Below, one piece after another: positions 33,608 to 44,959 of a stretch of DNA of 64,000 nucleotides. Below the pieces are notes generated by a model, which worked only from the letters and a program-made list of their open reading frames with translations, was not told the DNA's origin and ran no database searches. The translations under genes were made by a program, and so were the position numbers. Numbering within the stretch: position 1 is the stretch's first letter; each line of letters opens with the position of its first letter. The DNA is from Gaeumannomyces sp. JS-464 (lineage: Eukaryota > Ascomycota > Sordariomycetes > Magnaporthales > Magnaporthaceae): NCBI GenBank assembly GCA_002197995.1, contig NGZR01000001.1:6510001-6574000 (forward strand). Reading direction: 5' to 3'.

Positions 33608-36209
33608 CGTGTCTTTGTTTCCAGGGGCCCGAAATAAAGAAGCACTGCTGATGGAAGGGATGGGACGGGTCAAGCAGCAAGCCAAGCGTCGTACGATGTC
33701 GATATTGATCAGGGAACGAATCGGGAGCCGTTGGCCACCTATGGCGGGGCTCGGCCAATATATACCGCCGTTTCACCCGGATCACGGCTGGACGGAGTGG
33801 CCCCCCGGTGGGTAGAAGGCCGTCGATTTGTCAATTAGTAATTCACGAGGCATTCCACGTCATTCCTTGAATCGGTGTGCCATATCTGTGGGCCTTTGTG
33901 TGTAGCTGGAGCCCAGGATCGTTGTTGGCCCGATGGAATCCGAGAGGATACGCCGTGCCAAGAAATCCAGGGATGCTGCTCCATCTCCATCGCGGACACT
34001 GAGCCCCGATTAAAAAAAATAATTGGCCGCATTCACGATTTTGTCATGTGTCTCCTGCAGCCGTCAGCCGTCGTAGTGAGTCTGTGTCTCCTTGTAAGTG
34101 AAAATACGTAGGTTCCTGGAAATATCTTGATTGGTTCGGTACTGCTGGTAATACATGGTTAGGATTGAGTGGTGTGCAGAGGACTTAAGGAAGAGCCCAG
34201 GCTTGGCTGTTTGAAACTCAAATCGAACATGTCAAAACAAAGAAGATTCGTTGTTGTCAAGACAATGAATGATTGTCTGCAATTGCTCCGAGCGAGTCGT
34301 TGAAGGACATGGGGCTCGGTTTGGTGGCACACACCAGGGCACCAATCAAAGGGAGGAAACACGACATAAACACTCTTGAGAATTGGGTGGCGTTTTCCCG
34401 AGTACCAACGTGGGTTGCCCCCCGCCTTCGACGCTGTGTGACCTTCATTAAGGTAATATAGCATTTGCGTCGCGGTATTATTCTCTATATCCCTACTCAT
34501 TTTTAATTTCATGGTTTTCTAGCCTCGTCTCTCTACAGATCACTTGATACACAACGTCATCCCCAGGTTTCACTGGTCCTGAGCTAGACTCCGCGGTGGG
34601 CTAAATTCATAGACTTGACGCCTGACGAACGTGACTGATGATGCGTTGTGAGGGTTTTGGAGATTTGAGGGCCTCGGCCATATACAGTGAAACGAGCCAA
34701 AAATTAGCAATCCTTTTGTCTCCTGGCTTATTTTTATTACTTCCAAAAATTGGTAGGGATCCCTTGCTAAATTGAGCAATTTTCCTGAACTAGATTCTTC
34801 TTTTTGATTCCTGTGTAATGATTTCGCTATTGTTGTAGTTATTTGGGGAAAAATAAAGTTGAAGTCTTTAGCTGATAGGCTCCTGTGAATTAGATAGGTA
34901 AACTAGACCTATATCTTTTTATTTTTTGCGTGCCCAATGCACCCTCAACGTTTGCCGCCCTATCTCGGCACAGAGGCTGGCCGATGTTGAGTAACGGTAC
35001 ACCAAGGCCGACCCCTGGTCATCGGTTCACCTTCGAAGGCCTCTCGGCTCCGATAGATGGCCTACCACCCGATGTTTCGCAGCTTTTGAGCTGCAGAAGC
35101 TACTCTAACAGCCGTTTATTTTGCATTTCACCCCTGTTCTCGGCGCTGGTCAGCGTACTTTTGTGCAACACCGCATGCAGGCGGGCGTCAATACTCTGCC
35201 GCGAGCGGCATCACTGATCTGGACGAACTGAAAAGAGCCCATCCGATTTCTGGCTTTGGGGCTGTCCCAAGTCCACCCGCTCGTCGAATTAAGGTTGCCA
35301 TCTCTTCTAATATTAACTCACCAGCCTCCAGGAACGCGAGAATCCGAGAACCAGCAGGATATCTAACGAGGCGGAGCTATCATTTGGAATCACCATGCCT
35401 GCGGTACCTCAGAACAAAGATGCTCCCCTGACTTTCTAGTGCTGTCGAGCCGAGCCCTCCTCCATGCGACCACCTTATTACACGGCTGACCGCTTATCGT
35501 CCCCTTTCCCTGCATCGGAGGGTCCATGCTCCAACAAATTGAGGCAACCATACGAGCGCTGTGTTCGTCCTCCTGCACGCTGCACATTTCTCACTTCTCA
35601 CTCCTCGCCCAAGCGTCTCACTGCGTTCGCGCGGCAGCAACGGCCAGCACACCGACTACGCCATGACGACCCTTGTGATTTGCTCTATCGTGACGCATGA
35701 GTGCTGCGCAAGGGATCCTTCTCGCAGGCCACTGGTGGGAATAAGCTGCAGGAGAAGACGCGCCCCTCCTCCTCGTCTGAGATACACCAGCTGCGCAGCA
35801 TGGCCGTTGGCAATCATTTGTAAAACGACGGCGTGCGGAGAGGACGCAGTCAGCTTTTTTTGTTACCGGCGCCCAGCCGGACCTGCAGGAGCGTGGAAGC
35901 ATGCATGTACTGTTTCTGGGAGAGGCTCGCATATGACCTCTTTCCCCATAAAAGCGTCGGTTTCCAGTGCTTGGACCAGAGGGTGTGCGTTCCCCCCTCT
36001 TGTGTCCGAAGCCCATGGCGACGACCTGCGTGCCGGGTTTGCCGCAAGATCCGCACAGACACTGCATTCCATGCCATTCTCGTCCGTCCCTTGAATATTA
36101 ATATCCTTCCGGAAGGCCCCTATCCATTGGCAGCTCTTGGCAGCATCTGCCAGCACCGTCTTCCTTCTCTTGGCTCCCGTCGACATCCTCTCTAGTCAAG
36201 CCCCTCACG
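33608..36209. other. Divergent spacer between old yellow enzyme and laccase genes
   Basis: These 2.6 kb contain no supported gene. The segment around 34450-34930 is clearly richer in A/T than the rest of the window (T- and A-runs, many TTT/AAA), unlike flanking coding DNA. Both promoters must lie here. Confidence 0.55.
33757..33764 (-). promoter_or_regulatory. TATA box of the old yellow enzyme gene
   Basis: TATATATT on the minus strand, 150 bases upstream of the ATG, overlapping an inverted CCAAT (ATTGG). Confidence 0.5.
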
Positions 36210-38541
36210 ATGCACGCCAGCGGCCTCTCCTTGGCCGCCATTGCGCTACTGCTGTTCCCCAGCCCCGGGTGGCAGCTGCCACCCCCCAGCCGAGGCATCT
36301 GCACAAGTCGTCGGCCCGGCAGACTGACTGCCGCAGCGCGTCCAACCGGGCGTGCTGGGACACGGAAGGCTTCGACATCTTCACCGACTACTACCAGAAG
36401 GTGCCGGTTACCGACGTCACGAGAAAAGTAAGATACACTGGCCTCTATCTTTGAGACGCAAGTGGCCTACTGGCGGCATTAAACTGTGCTGGCCGAAGCT
36501 GACAAAAACTAGTACACTCTCTATGTCACCGAGGTCGACAACTACGTCGGTGCCGATGGCGCGGTCAAGGAGAAGGCGATGTTGGTGAACGGTACGTGGC
36601 TATCGGGCCAGCGAAACTGATGTTCCCACTGTGCACACATTTTTGCTGCGGCCGAGGAATTTCCGCTGACCTTTTTTTTCTCTCCAGGCCAGTTCCCAGG
36701 TCCTACATTGAGGGCGGGTAAGTAGCAAACTGACTTGCCTTCCAGCTCGATCCACGTCGAGCCTCTAAACTGACAAGAACACGCGTCTATCAGACTGGGG
36801 TGACATGTTTGAGGTCACTGTCGTCAACGGCCTCCAACTGAACGGGTGTGCTTTCCCCATTTATATCGAGATAGGAGCAGCGAGGAGCAGCGAGAGCACT
36901 TCACACTAACAAACCCAGCACCGGCGTCCACTGGCACGGCCTCCGGCAGTATCTCAGCAACCTGAACGACGGCGTCCCGGGCGTGACCGAGTGCCCCATC
37001 CCTCCCGGGCAGAGCAAGACGTACCGATTCCTCGCCAGCCAGTACGGCACGACGTGGTACCATACCCACGTCTCCAGCCAGTACGCCTACGGCACGACCG
37101 GCTCGCTCGTGATAGACGGGCCCGCGTCGGTGCCGTACGATATCGACCTCGGGCCCTTCCCCATCTCCGACTGGTACTATCCGAGCGTGGACAAGCTGCT
37201 GGCGCGTGCCATGAGCTCGCTCGACCCATTTGTGCCGGGGCAGCCCGCCTCCGCTCCGGCCAGCGACAACCTCCTCTTCAACGGAACGAACGTGAACCCC
37301 AAGGGCCCTGGCGGCAAATACGCTCGGGTCATGGTGACCCCTGGCAAGACGTGAGTTGATCCTGTTTCTGCCAGCTACCTAGGTAGGTGCTTGTGGCCGC
37401 ATTGACTGACCTGTTCCCGGGTGATCACCGCAGGCACCGACTGAGGCTCATCAACCCGTCCGCAGACAACACCTTTACCGTCTCCATCGCCGGGCACTCG
37501 ATGACCGTGATCGAGGCGGACTTTGTGCCGGTACAGCCCTTCACCACGACCAGCCTGCTCATGGGAATCGGGCAGCGGTACGACGTCATCGTCAACGCCA
37601 ACCAAGGGGGCGGCAGCTACTGGATCAACGCCACGTTCTCGAGCGTCCCGACCTGCGGCCGCTCCGAGAACCCGTTCCCGGCCGCGATCCTGACCTACGA
37701 AGGATCGGTGCCCGACGCCCTGCCCGCGGGCCCGGGGACGCCGCCGCCCGACACGTTTTGCGCGGACCTGGCGGACCTGCAGCCCATTGTGAACGTCAAC
37801 ACCACCGTCACCGACTTCAGGGCGGACGCGGCGTCGACGCTGGCGGTCGCGCTCGACGTCGACGCGACCACGTCGAGGGTGTTCTGGACCGTCAACGGCA
37901 GCGCCATCGACGTTCAGTGGGACAAGCCGGTGCTGCAGTACGTCCACGAGGGCAACATGAGCTTCCCCCGGGAGCAGAACATCATCCAGCTCCCCAACAA
38001 GAACCAGTGGACCTACTGGCTCATCACGAACCCGTCGCCCGGGCCGCACCCTATCCATCTGCACGTAAGCTTTTTTTTTTTTTTTTCCACCCTCTCTCCC
38101 AAGACCATGTTCATAAAGGAGATCGTGGGTAATAGATACTGACTACTGACACAAACAACCCCCCCAAAACAGGGCCACGACTTCCTCGTGCTCGGCCGCT
38201 CCGACGCCGTCGCCAACCCCCTGGACGCGTCGCAGCGGCAGGTCGTCTTCGACCCGGCCATCGACGCGGCGCGGCTGCGCGGCGCCAACCCCGTGCGGCG
38301 CGACAGCACCGTCCTGCCGGCCTGGGGCTGGCTCGCGCTGGCCTTCCAGACCGACAACCCGGGCGCCTGGATCATGCACTGCCACATCGCCTTCCACGCG
38401 TCCCAGGGCCTGAGCGTCGACTTCCTCGAGCTCGCCGACCAGATCCCGGCCGCCATGAAACTCGCCGACCTGGCCCAGAACTGCGACGCCTGGAGGGGGT
38501 ACGCCCCCAAGGCGCCGCCCAAGCTCGACTCGGGTCTTTGA
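36210..38541 (+). CDS. Secreted ascomycete laccase (multicopper oxidase), frame broken in the signal peptide
   Basis: It oxidises phenols while reducing O2 to water, using four copper ions, outside the cell. Exons are 36210-36427, 36513-36591, 36688-36717, 36794-36845, 36919-37350, 37434-38064 and 38173-38541. All six introns are GT-AG and phase-consistent. Copper ligands are present: TGVHWHG, TTWYHTHVSSQYAYG, PHPIHLHGHDF (rebuilt across the last splice) and MHCHIAFHASQGL, with Leu at the type 1 axial position. The protein ends exactly in KLDSGL, the C-terminal plug known from mature ascomycete laccases. The signal peptide MHASGLSLAAIALLLFPSPG and the mature part (AAATPQPRHLHK) lie in different frames. 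One G is missing in the G3 run 36267-36269; with it the precursor is 603 residues. Confidence 0.9.
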
Positions 38542-39140
38542 GGGGTGTCTGCTGCCTTTCCTCTTTCTCTCTCTCCTTTGTCCATTGTCTTTCTAGTCTT
38601 TTTGCCCTTATTGTCACACTTCTTCGTCTTCGTCATCCCTTTTCTCTCTCTTCTGTTTTCCGGCTAGGTGTCATGGTTTTTGGTTAGTGGGCGTCCCAGG
38701 AGGCCGCCAGGACCGAAATTTAGGGATGCAGGCAATGCCTGGTGTATTGTGTGTTTTCTGATACTTCACCGCCTTTGCTCCCGCCAGTTTTTGTCGTTGG
38801 AACTGATGCTGCGCTTTTCAATTCTCCTTGGTCTCTCTCTCTCTATCTTGGTTTTTGGGTTGGGAAGCCGGTTTGCTCTATGCCTTACTCTTTGTATAAT
38901 CTTAATACCATCAACTTAACTCGTTTGATTCTAGGCAAAGAGAAGTTCGAGGTGAGGATATCTGTGCTATCAGTCACGGAAGCTTGTGAGAAAATGGCCA
39001 CTAACAAGCCCATGGGTCCAGATCTCAAATTCAGGGGGGATAATCAGAGTAATAAGCCAGCGATTTAATGTTTCGCGGAAGAGCCTGATAGACGCGATTC
39101 CGCACGTTCTATGACGATATCAATGATGTATATGCCCTCT
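38542..39140. other. Convergent 3' spacer
   Basis: A 600-base spacer between laccase and the minus-strand nucleolar-type gene. It has pyrimidine-rich tracts (about 38558-38660) and no gene. Confidence 0.5.
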
Positions 39141-40864
39141 TTAAACCGCCCTATTTGCCCGCGACCTGTTCTCGCGATACCGCTTCTCCTTGGCCGCCAA
39201 CTTTCTGCGCTTCTTCCAAGACCGGTTAAGGTCGCCGCGGTTCTCCCAGAACCACTTCTGGAAGTCCGAGGTCGCCGTGGTCGGCTCGTCAGTGCCACTG
39301 GGATCCCTAGCACCCGATTCACCGTCCTCATCCCCGTCCTCTTGGTCGCCATCGTCGCCCTCTTCCTCCTCATCCTCCTCGTCGAGATCCTCCTGCCCGG
39401 GGGTCGGCCAGAACTTGAAGCTGCGGCTGTGGTGGGCCGTGTCGGGCGTCGGGCCGCGCTCCTGATGTTCCGGAACTCCATGTCCTGCCGCGTGAATGGT
39501 GTCATGGGCGGCTGCTGGCTACTCCTGGGCTCCTCGTCCATGCCACCGCCATGCTCCTCATCCACCTGATCGCCCTCGGCGTCGAAGAAGGCGAATGAAG
39601 GCTGCGCTGGGGTGCCCGACGCTCCGCCGGTAGCGCCCCCGTCCGGCTTCGATCGCTTGTAAAGAGCCTCAAGTGGGTGGACTTTGGGAGTGGCCGGGGT
39701 GCTCGGAGGGATCTTGATGGTGAGGCTCATGACCGAGCCTGCGGACTTGGGCCTGGGCGAGTCGGTTTTGGAGATGGCGCTGCTATCTTTGCCCTTCTGG
39801 ACTGGTGACGAGGTGTCGGGGATCGAGATGGTCTGGGGCCGGGCTTTGGACCTCGGCGAGGCCATCGCGGCGCCTGTCTCATCGTCATCGTCGCCATCTG
39901 AGGAGGTGTCGTGGTCGTCGCTGCAGCTCCCGCTTGAGCCCGTTGTGTCGTCAGCCGCCGGCGGAGGCGGCGATGGCGACGGGGATTTGGCACGTTTGGA
40001 AGCCTTCCGAGAAGTGCGCGTGGAGCGAGCTGCCTCAACGATTTTGCTGTCTTGGCTGATCCAACCGACGCCCTCGACAAACTCGTTGGTAGCGCTCGTT
40101 TTAGAAGACTCGGCGGCGCTGTTCTTGAGGAATGTGGGGAACTTGGTCGTCTTCTCAAACTCATGGATAACTACGGTTTCGGTTTTGCTCTTGCTCTTGC
40201 GCTTCTTCGACGATGAGCCCTGGTCGTCTGTCTCGGCAGTAGCAGCAACAGCAGCGATCGGCACGACAGCCTTGATCAGGCACTCGGGCCCATCGGTGTA
40301 CCGTGAGCGGATCTCCTTTTTGCGCTGCTTTTTCTCTTTCCGGTCCTTCTTATCCTTCTTGTCCTTTTTATCAGCCTTGTCCTTCTTGCTCTTGCGCTCC
40401 TTGATGGTCTCGGTGGCCTCGGTCGCAGTCCAGCCGCGCTTGACTCTGCGGCCCTCCTCTAGCTCGACGCCAGGGATCTCCTCACGCTGACGCTTGCGCT
40501 TTTTGCTGCTATCCTCTTTGATCCTGGGCGGCCTGTCCTCGCTCGACCTTTTCTTCGAGCCGGTGTCGGCGCCCGCGTCGTCCTTGTCGTGCCGTGGCAT
40601 CTTGTCGGGCCGGGCCTTTTCGATGCGGATCTTGACACCCTTGAGGACGGCGCCGTTGAGCTTCTTCTTGATCTTGTCGGCCTCGAGTGTGGGGAGGTCG
40701 ATAAAGCCGTAGCGCTTCTCAGGAAAGGTCTCGAGAGTATGGAACGATATGTTTTTGGCGCTGGGCAGAACCGCGGCGGGGACGATGACTTTCAGCAGGT
40801 CGGGGTCCAGGGGCGTGATGTGGAGGCGGGTGAGGGAGCTCGACGTGTCAGCTTCCATATTCAC
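39141..40864 (-). CDS. RRM-like, Lys/Ser-rich nucleolar-type protein (frame broken near the 3' end)
   Basis: The first ~85 residues (LTRLHITPLDPDLLKVIVP, then ISFHTLETFPEKRYGFIDL and LNGAVLKGVKIRIEKARP) look like an RNA-recognition fold. A long basic and acidic low-complexity region follows, with KKDKADKKDKKDKKDRKEKK and SSGSCSDDHDTSSDGDDDD. The conserved-looking C-terminus is in a second frame: HHSRSFKFWPTPGQEDL, an acidic stretch, and DFQKWFWENRGDLNRSWKKR. One base is missing in the run GGG at 39451-39453 (plus strand). With it the protein is 574 residues ending RANRAV at the TAA at 39143-39141. Without it the frame drifts on to 39068. Composition suggests a ribosome-biogenesis factor similar to proteins labelled SRP40/Nop8-like; that is inference. 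The start may be either of two nearby ATGs (40864 or 40858). Confidence 0.8.
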
Positions 40865-41340
40865 CCCTCATCCTGCTGGCGCGATTTGTTTTCGTCGCTG
40901 CCGAGACTGGGTGGTGGTGGGGCGGACAAGGTGAGGTGGCAAAAGAGACGGATCCGAGGGTCACACGCCGTCGCAATTGTGTTGTACTATTGAGTCCGGG
41001 CGCTTCCTCGGTCGGAGGATTGCGCAATCAACAAGCAGAAAAGACAAGCTTCTTGGCCCTACAGCAAGCTTGCAGCCGCAGCTCAGCAGCCTGCAGGAGC
41101 ACAGCACAAATTTTCACCCAGAACCCGCCGCTCGATGGCTGGGATCACCTGAGGGCCGCTCGGATAATTGTGGAGCCTGGTTCGTGCCACTGATGTGCGT
41201 TGTCCATGTCACATATGATTGGCGAGTTTCTTTGCAACGCCACGAGATCTCGGGAAACGGGCGCAACGAAGATCGACGCCAGCGGCCCAGCGAAGCGCGA
41301 GGGTGACGGCATGGCGAGCTGTGGGGGTGCGCAGTTCTAT

Positions 41341-41367
41341 TTCTGGTTTCTGGTTTCTGGTTTCTGC
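41341..41367. repeat. Heptamer repeat (TTCTGGT)x3-4
   Basis: Three perfect TTCTGGT units plus a partial fourth, non-coding. Confidence 0.85.
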
Positions 41368-41993
41368 GTTCCCGTTCCACGGACTATCATGGCCGCGCTT
41401 GGTCTGCACCTAATAATTGCACCAGAGAGAAAGGTAACATTGACGGGGCTCTGCCGTTGCGATGGGCGTTTTGTGATCAAGGGAGATCTGGGGTCTCGGG
41501 GCCTTCGGGAAGCCGATGTCATGCGGGGTGCTCCGAGAACGGTCGGGAGGGTGGCGACAGAGACGAAGATGCGCTCATGTTGTTCAAGGTGAAGATAGAA
41601 CAGCAGGCCTCGAGGTGCGTACGCCTGTACCGGCCCTGTCCAATGCCGTCTCAAGTTGCTGTATCAGATCTCTGCCCAGGGCCAGGGCCCAAAAAGGGAC
41701 CCAAATCTGAGAAACCTTACCGCCGATCGGTTTTCGCGCCAATGGCAGTCATCCAAACTGGGCACCGCAGCAGCAGCCCACAAGAGCCCATGTCAGGACG
41801 AAGACCCGACGGACAGGTCAGGCCGTCAGCTGTCGCTGCTGCATTGCATTCGCAACGGCGACGTCTGCTAGGGGATGCCACTGCGATGGAGACCGCGTAA
41901 GCCTTGACCCCGTCCAAAATTTCGCGTCTTGCTGGGATCACCAGCACCCCTGACACTCGAGGTGGGTATCAAAGGGGTGGGCAATCCCCCACG

Positions 41994-42002
41994 TATATAA
42001 AA
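41994..42002 (+). promoter_or_regulatory. TATA box of the secreted-protein gene
   Basis: TATATAAAA, 203 bases upstream of the ATG at 42205, followed by C/T-rich leader sequence; a near-consensus match suggests strong transcription. Confidence 0.6.
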
Positions 42003-42204
42003 CCGCCGATCATCCGCTGTCTCTGTTCTGGTTGCCCTTTCCGGTAGCTCTGTCACTCTCTATCATCGTTCGCTTCTTGATCAGGCAGCCTTCTGGAAGG
42101 ATACCTCTCGTTTATTATTCGCTTCTTATTACGCATTCTTGTGACTTTGTGACGCCGGTCCCTCTTTTAACACCTCCCCGCCCTACCCAAAGTCTTCCCC
42201 CAAG

Positions 42205-42875
42205 ATGCGGTTCTTCTCTGCCCTTCTGGTTGCCGGTGCGGCTCTCGTCTCGGCTGGTAAGTCTCCTCTACGACACTAGAGCCGCCGCACATGACACTTG
42301 ACAGACCATTCTACTACGCCTTGTATCAGCACACTGACACCTTTGTTTTCACAATAGCGCCGATCGAGGACCGCCAGGCCAAGCCCTGCTTCATCATCGG
42401 CAACACCGCACTGCCCAAGGAGGTCTCGGACGCCGCCACGGCCCTGCAGAGCCGCATCAGCTGCTCCGCCAACGCCAAGACCATCTCGGGCGTGCCCGAC
42501 CTGACGGCCGACGGCGTGTCCTTCAGCTCCATCAACTTTGTCGGCAAGGGCTCCCCCCTGGCCTTTGCGCTGGACAAGTTCAAGACGAGGGAGCCGCTGG
42601 CCCAGAACGACCTCAAGAAGTTCCAGGCCGAGCTCGACGTCTACACGGCCACCGAGGCCGGCATCCGCTCCGTCGGCGGCAACGTTGCTGCTATCAAGGT
42701 TCCGAAATTCTTCCTTTCCATGCAGGTTTCGCGCATCCAGACCGCCCAGGGCAACCCGCCCAAGGCCGCCGGCCTCCAGGTCAACCACCTTCTTGGCAAG
42801 GTCACCAAGAACGCCCCGCGCGAGTCCAAGGCGCTCCTCGACCAGGTCACGCAGCTGGCCAAGACCCTCTCGTAA
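42205..42875 (+). CDS. Small secreted protein, 189 residues, unknown function
   Basis: Exons 42205-42256 and 42358-42875 (donor GTAAGT, acceptor AATAG). The signal peptide MRFFSALLVAGAALVSA is almost exactly exon 1. The mature part begins APIEDRQAKPCFIIGNTALP. It has two cysteines (KPCF and ISCSAN) about 30 residues apart that could form one disulfide. It lacks membrane segments and contains GVPDLTADGVSFSSINFVG and a Lys-rich helical C-terminus (KALLDQVTQLAKTLS). The strong TATA box, leader and compact gene suggest high expression. I do not recognise a named domain; it resembles the conserved hypothetical secreted proteins common in ascomycetes. No frame breaks. Confidence 0.85.
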
Positions 42876-43262
42876 TAGACCACCCGGCTAGAGAAGAAGA
42901 AGCTGTTTTTTTTTTTTTTTTCCCTGACGTAATCTGGAAATGTGTGACATTGTGCCCGGGCCCGTGCAAAAACCTGTCAAGTAAATCGTAGTGGCATTAG
43001 TGTGACGTTGATCCATGAGCGATACAGCCATAATCATACAGGCAAAGATGCCTTTTTTTCTTTTATCATACAGAGTGGAGTCGGACCGCAAACCCTCGAG
43101 TCCTGGAAGCAAACCTGCCCAGCTTCCTTCGTGATGAACCGCCCTTGGACATCTGTCTGAGCAAAGCCATATAGACGGTGCAACGAAGACGCTCTAATAC
43201 GAGCATCTTTGACCTAAACGCCAGCCTGACCTCATTCTTTCCCTCCGTTCGCCCAGAGTCTA
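42876..43262. other. Convergent 3' spacer
   Basis: A 387-base spacer with a T17 run at 42906-42922. No gene. Confidence 0.5.
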
Positions 43263-44419
43263 TCATTGGTTGTTGGACCTAGGCGTCCGGTTCGCCTCCC
43301 TGACCTCAGCGCCCGAGGCGCGCCACCAGACGTCTCCTCCCCAGCGCATCAGACGCTCGGCAGAGCCGCTGAGCGTGGCGGCGGGTCGCACGTCGAGGTA
43401 GAAGACGGGCTCACCCGTGGGCTCCGGGGGGCCGGTGTAGTAGTCGATGACGTAGCGAATATCTTTCTGCTGGCCGTTGACGTTGCGGGAGACGTACCAG
43501 TCGTGACGGTCAAAGGGCGGCTCGGTTCTGCGGGGAGCAAGCAAGGATTAGTTAGACAGCCAGCTGATAGGATGGGGCGAGAAAGGGGAATAACGGAAAA
43601 AGCCCCAGGGATACAGGAAACCCACCCAAACTTGGAGGGGTAGAGCCAGCCCAAGACCTGGAAGAAGGCGGCCTTGGGGGTCATGTCCTTTGGCCTGCCC
43701 TGGAAGCGGACCAGGCTCGGGGTCTCGGGCTTCTGGCCCTCCATCATCTCGAGCTGCCTGACGATGAGCGGGGCCCTCTCCTCGCCCTGGCGCGAGATCT
43801 GCCAGCCCCTGGCCAGCCCCCGGCTGAAGCGCCTCTCCCACTCAACGATCTCGGCCCAGGCACCCTCGTTGAGGAAGTTGTGGATGGCCACCATGGGCTC
43901 GACCGCCGATGGGTCCGTGTCGGTGTAGCCCTTGCGCAGCAGCGCGTGGTACATCTGCTGCGGCGACGGATACTCCCAGTTGCCCTCGCCGGCGCCGCGC
44001 GGGATCGTCGAGGCCTCGCGCTCCGTTGGGAGCGCCATGGTCTGGTTCGGCGCGGGCTTGTTGGACAGGTCGGGGAACATGTAGTTTAGCGGGTTGAGGC
44101 GGGACAGCGCTGACTGCTTGGTTGGGGGGCCCCGCTGCCGAGGGCTGGTCGTGGGCGACGGGACATGAGGACGGCGGGGGTGTTGTTGCGCTGGGCGGCT
44201 TTGCTGTAGCTGGCGTGAAGGCGTCTATTGTCTTTTTGTGCATGGGGCAGCCGACCTGATGTAGAACCACGGTTAGCATCTTCCCGCCTCCCGACTTGGC
44301 TGAGGGCACGGCTTGCGGCAGGCGACACGGCATACAGGAGGCGCGGCGCCGGAGGCCTGGCTGTGGCGGGCATCTGATGGCGCTGGCGGCGCGGGAGAAT
44401 CTGCCCAGAACCAGCCCAT
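43263..44419 (-). CDS. CYC3: Holocytochrome-c synthase (cytochrome c haem lyase)
   Basis: It attaches haem covalently to apocytochrome c in the mitochondrial intermembrane space. Exons are 44419-44336, 44255-43626 and 43527-43263. The N-terminus [16 protein letters not shown], then GCPMHKK and SSCPVAHD, carries the CP-type haem motifs of the family. The core has [74 protein letters not shown], the splice-restored [15 protein letters not shown] and the C-terminal [19 protein letters not shown]. One extra base is present in the G6 run 44124-44129 (plus strand); removing it links AAGPP to [17 protein letters not shown] and gives 325 residues. The short first exon (28 codons) was found from the MGWFWAD signature and a matching donor GTATGC. 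Confidence 0.92.
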
Positions 44420-44959
44420 CGCTCGGATTGTGTGGATAGTCGGGAATGGCAACTCGTAAGGTGGAAAGTAGGAGGGGCGGAATGTGAAGGTAGTTGGATG
44501 GTATGTAGGTACGCTGATGATATGCAGGTAAGATTATAGGTCGTCGAAAGAGGCTCCTTTCTTTTTTATTCGAATTGTCAAGGTTTGCGCCGCTTCGAGG
44601 TTGCTGCTCGCAAGGGTGTTTTCGGGCTGGGATCTTGATAACAACCCCGATAAATAACCGGCAACAGAGGCAGGGATCTCGCGTGTGACTGAAGCGCCTA
44701 CAAGCTCAAGCTTCGCATGTGCTCAGCGCATTATGGATGTATTACGTCAGGCGTGCGCGGAATAAGACGTCGATTGACCGTCCAAGTCAACCAGCAAACC
44801 TGCACTTTGAAGGGAGAATGAGAAGAGTCTGCTCCTTTTCTGAATCACACCATTGAAAACCCCCAACAACCATTTCCATGGCGAGGATATGATGGACGCC
44901 CGGCGCGGCAAACACCACACAATTACATCCAACCATCTCCAGCGGGATCGCGCGGCGAC
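44420..44959. other. Divergent promoter between CYC3 and the ABC1 kinase gene
   Basis: A 540-base spacer between two mitochondrial genes transcribed away from each other. No further gene. Confidence 0.5.

Larger units (their letters stand above)
40865..42204. other. Divergent promoter region
   Basis: A 1.3-kb spacer between the nucleolar-type gene (-) and the secreted-protein gene (+). It contains a heptamer repeat at 41341-41367 and a TATA box at 41994-42002. No gene. Confidence 0.6.
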
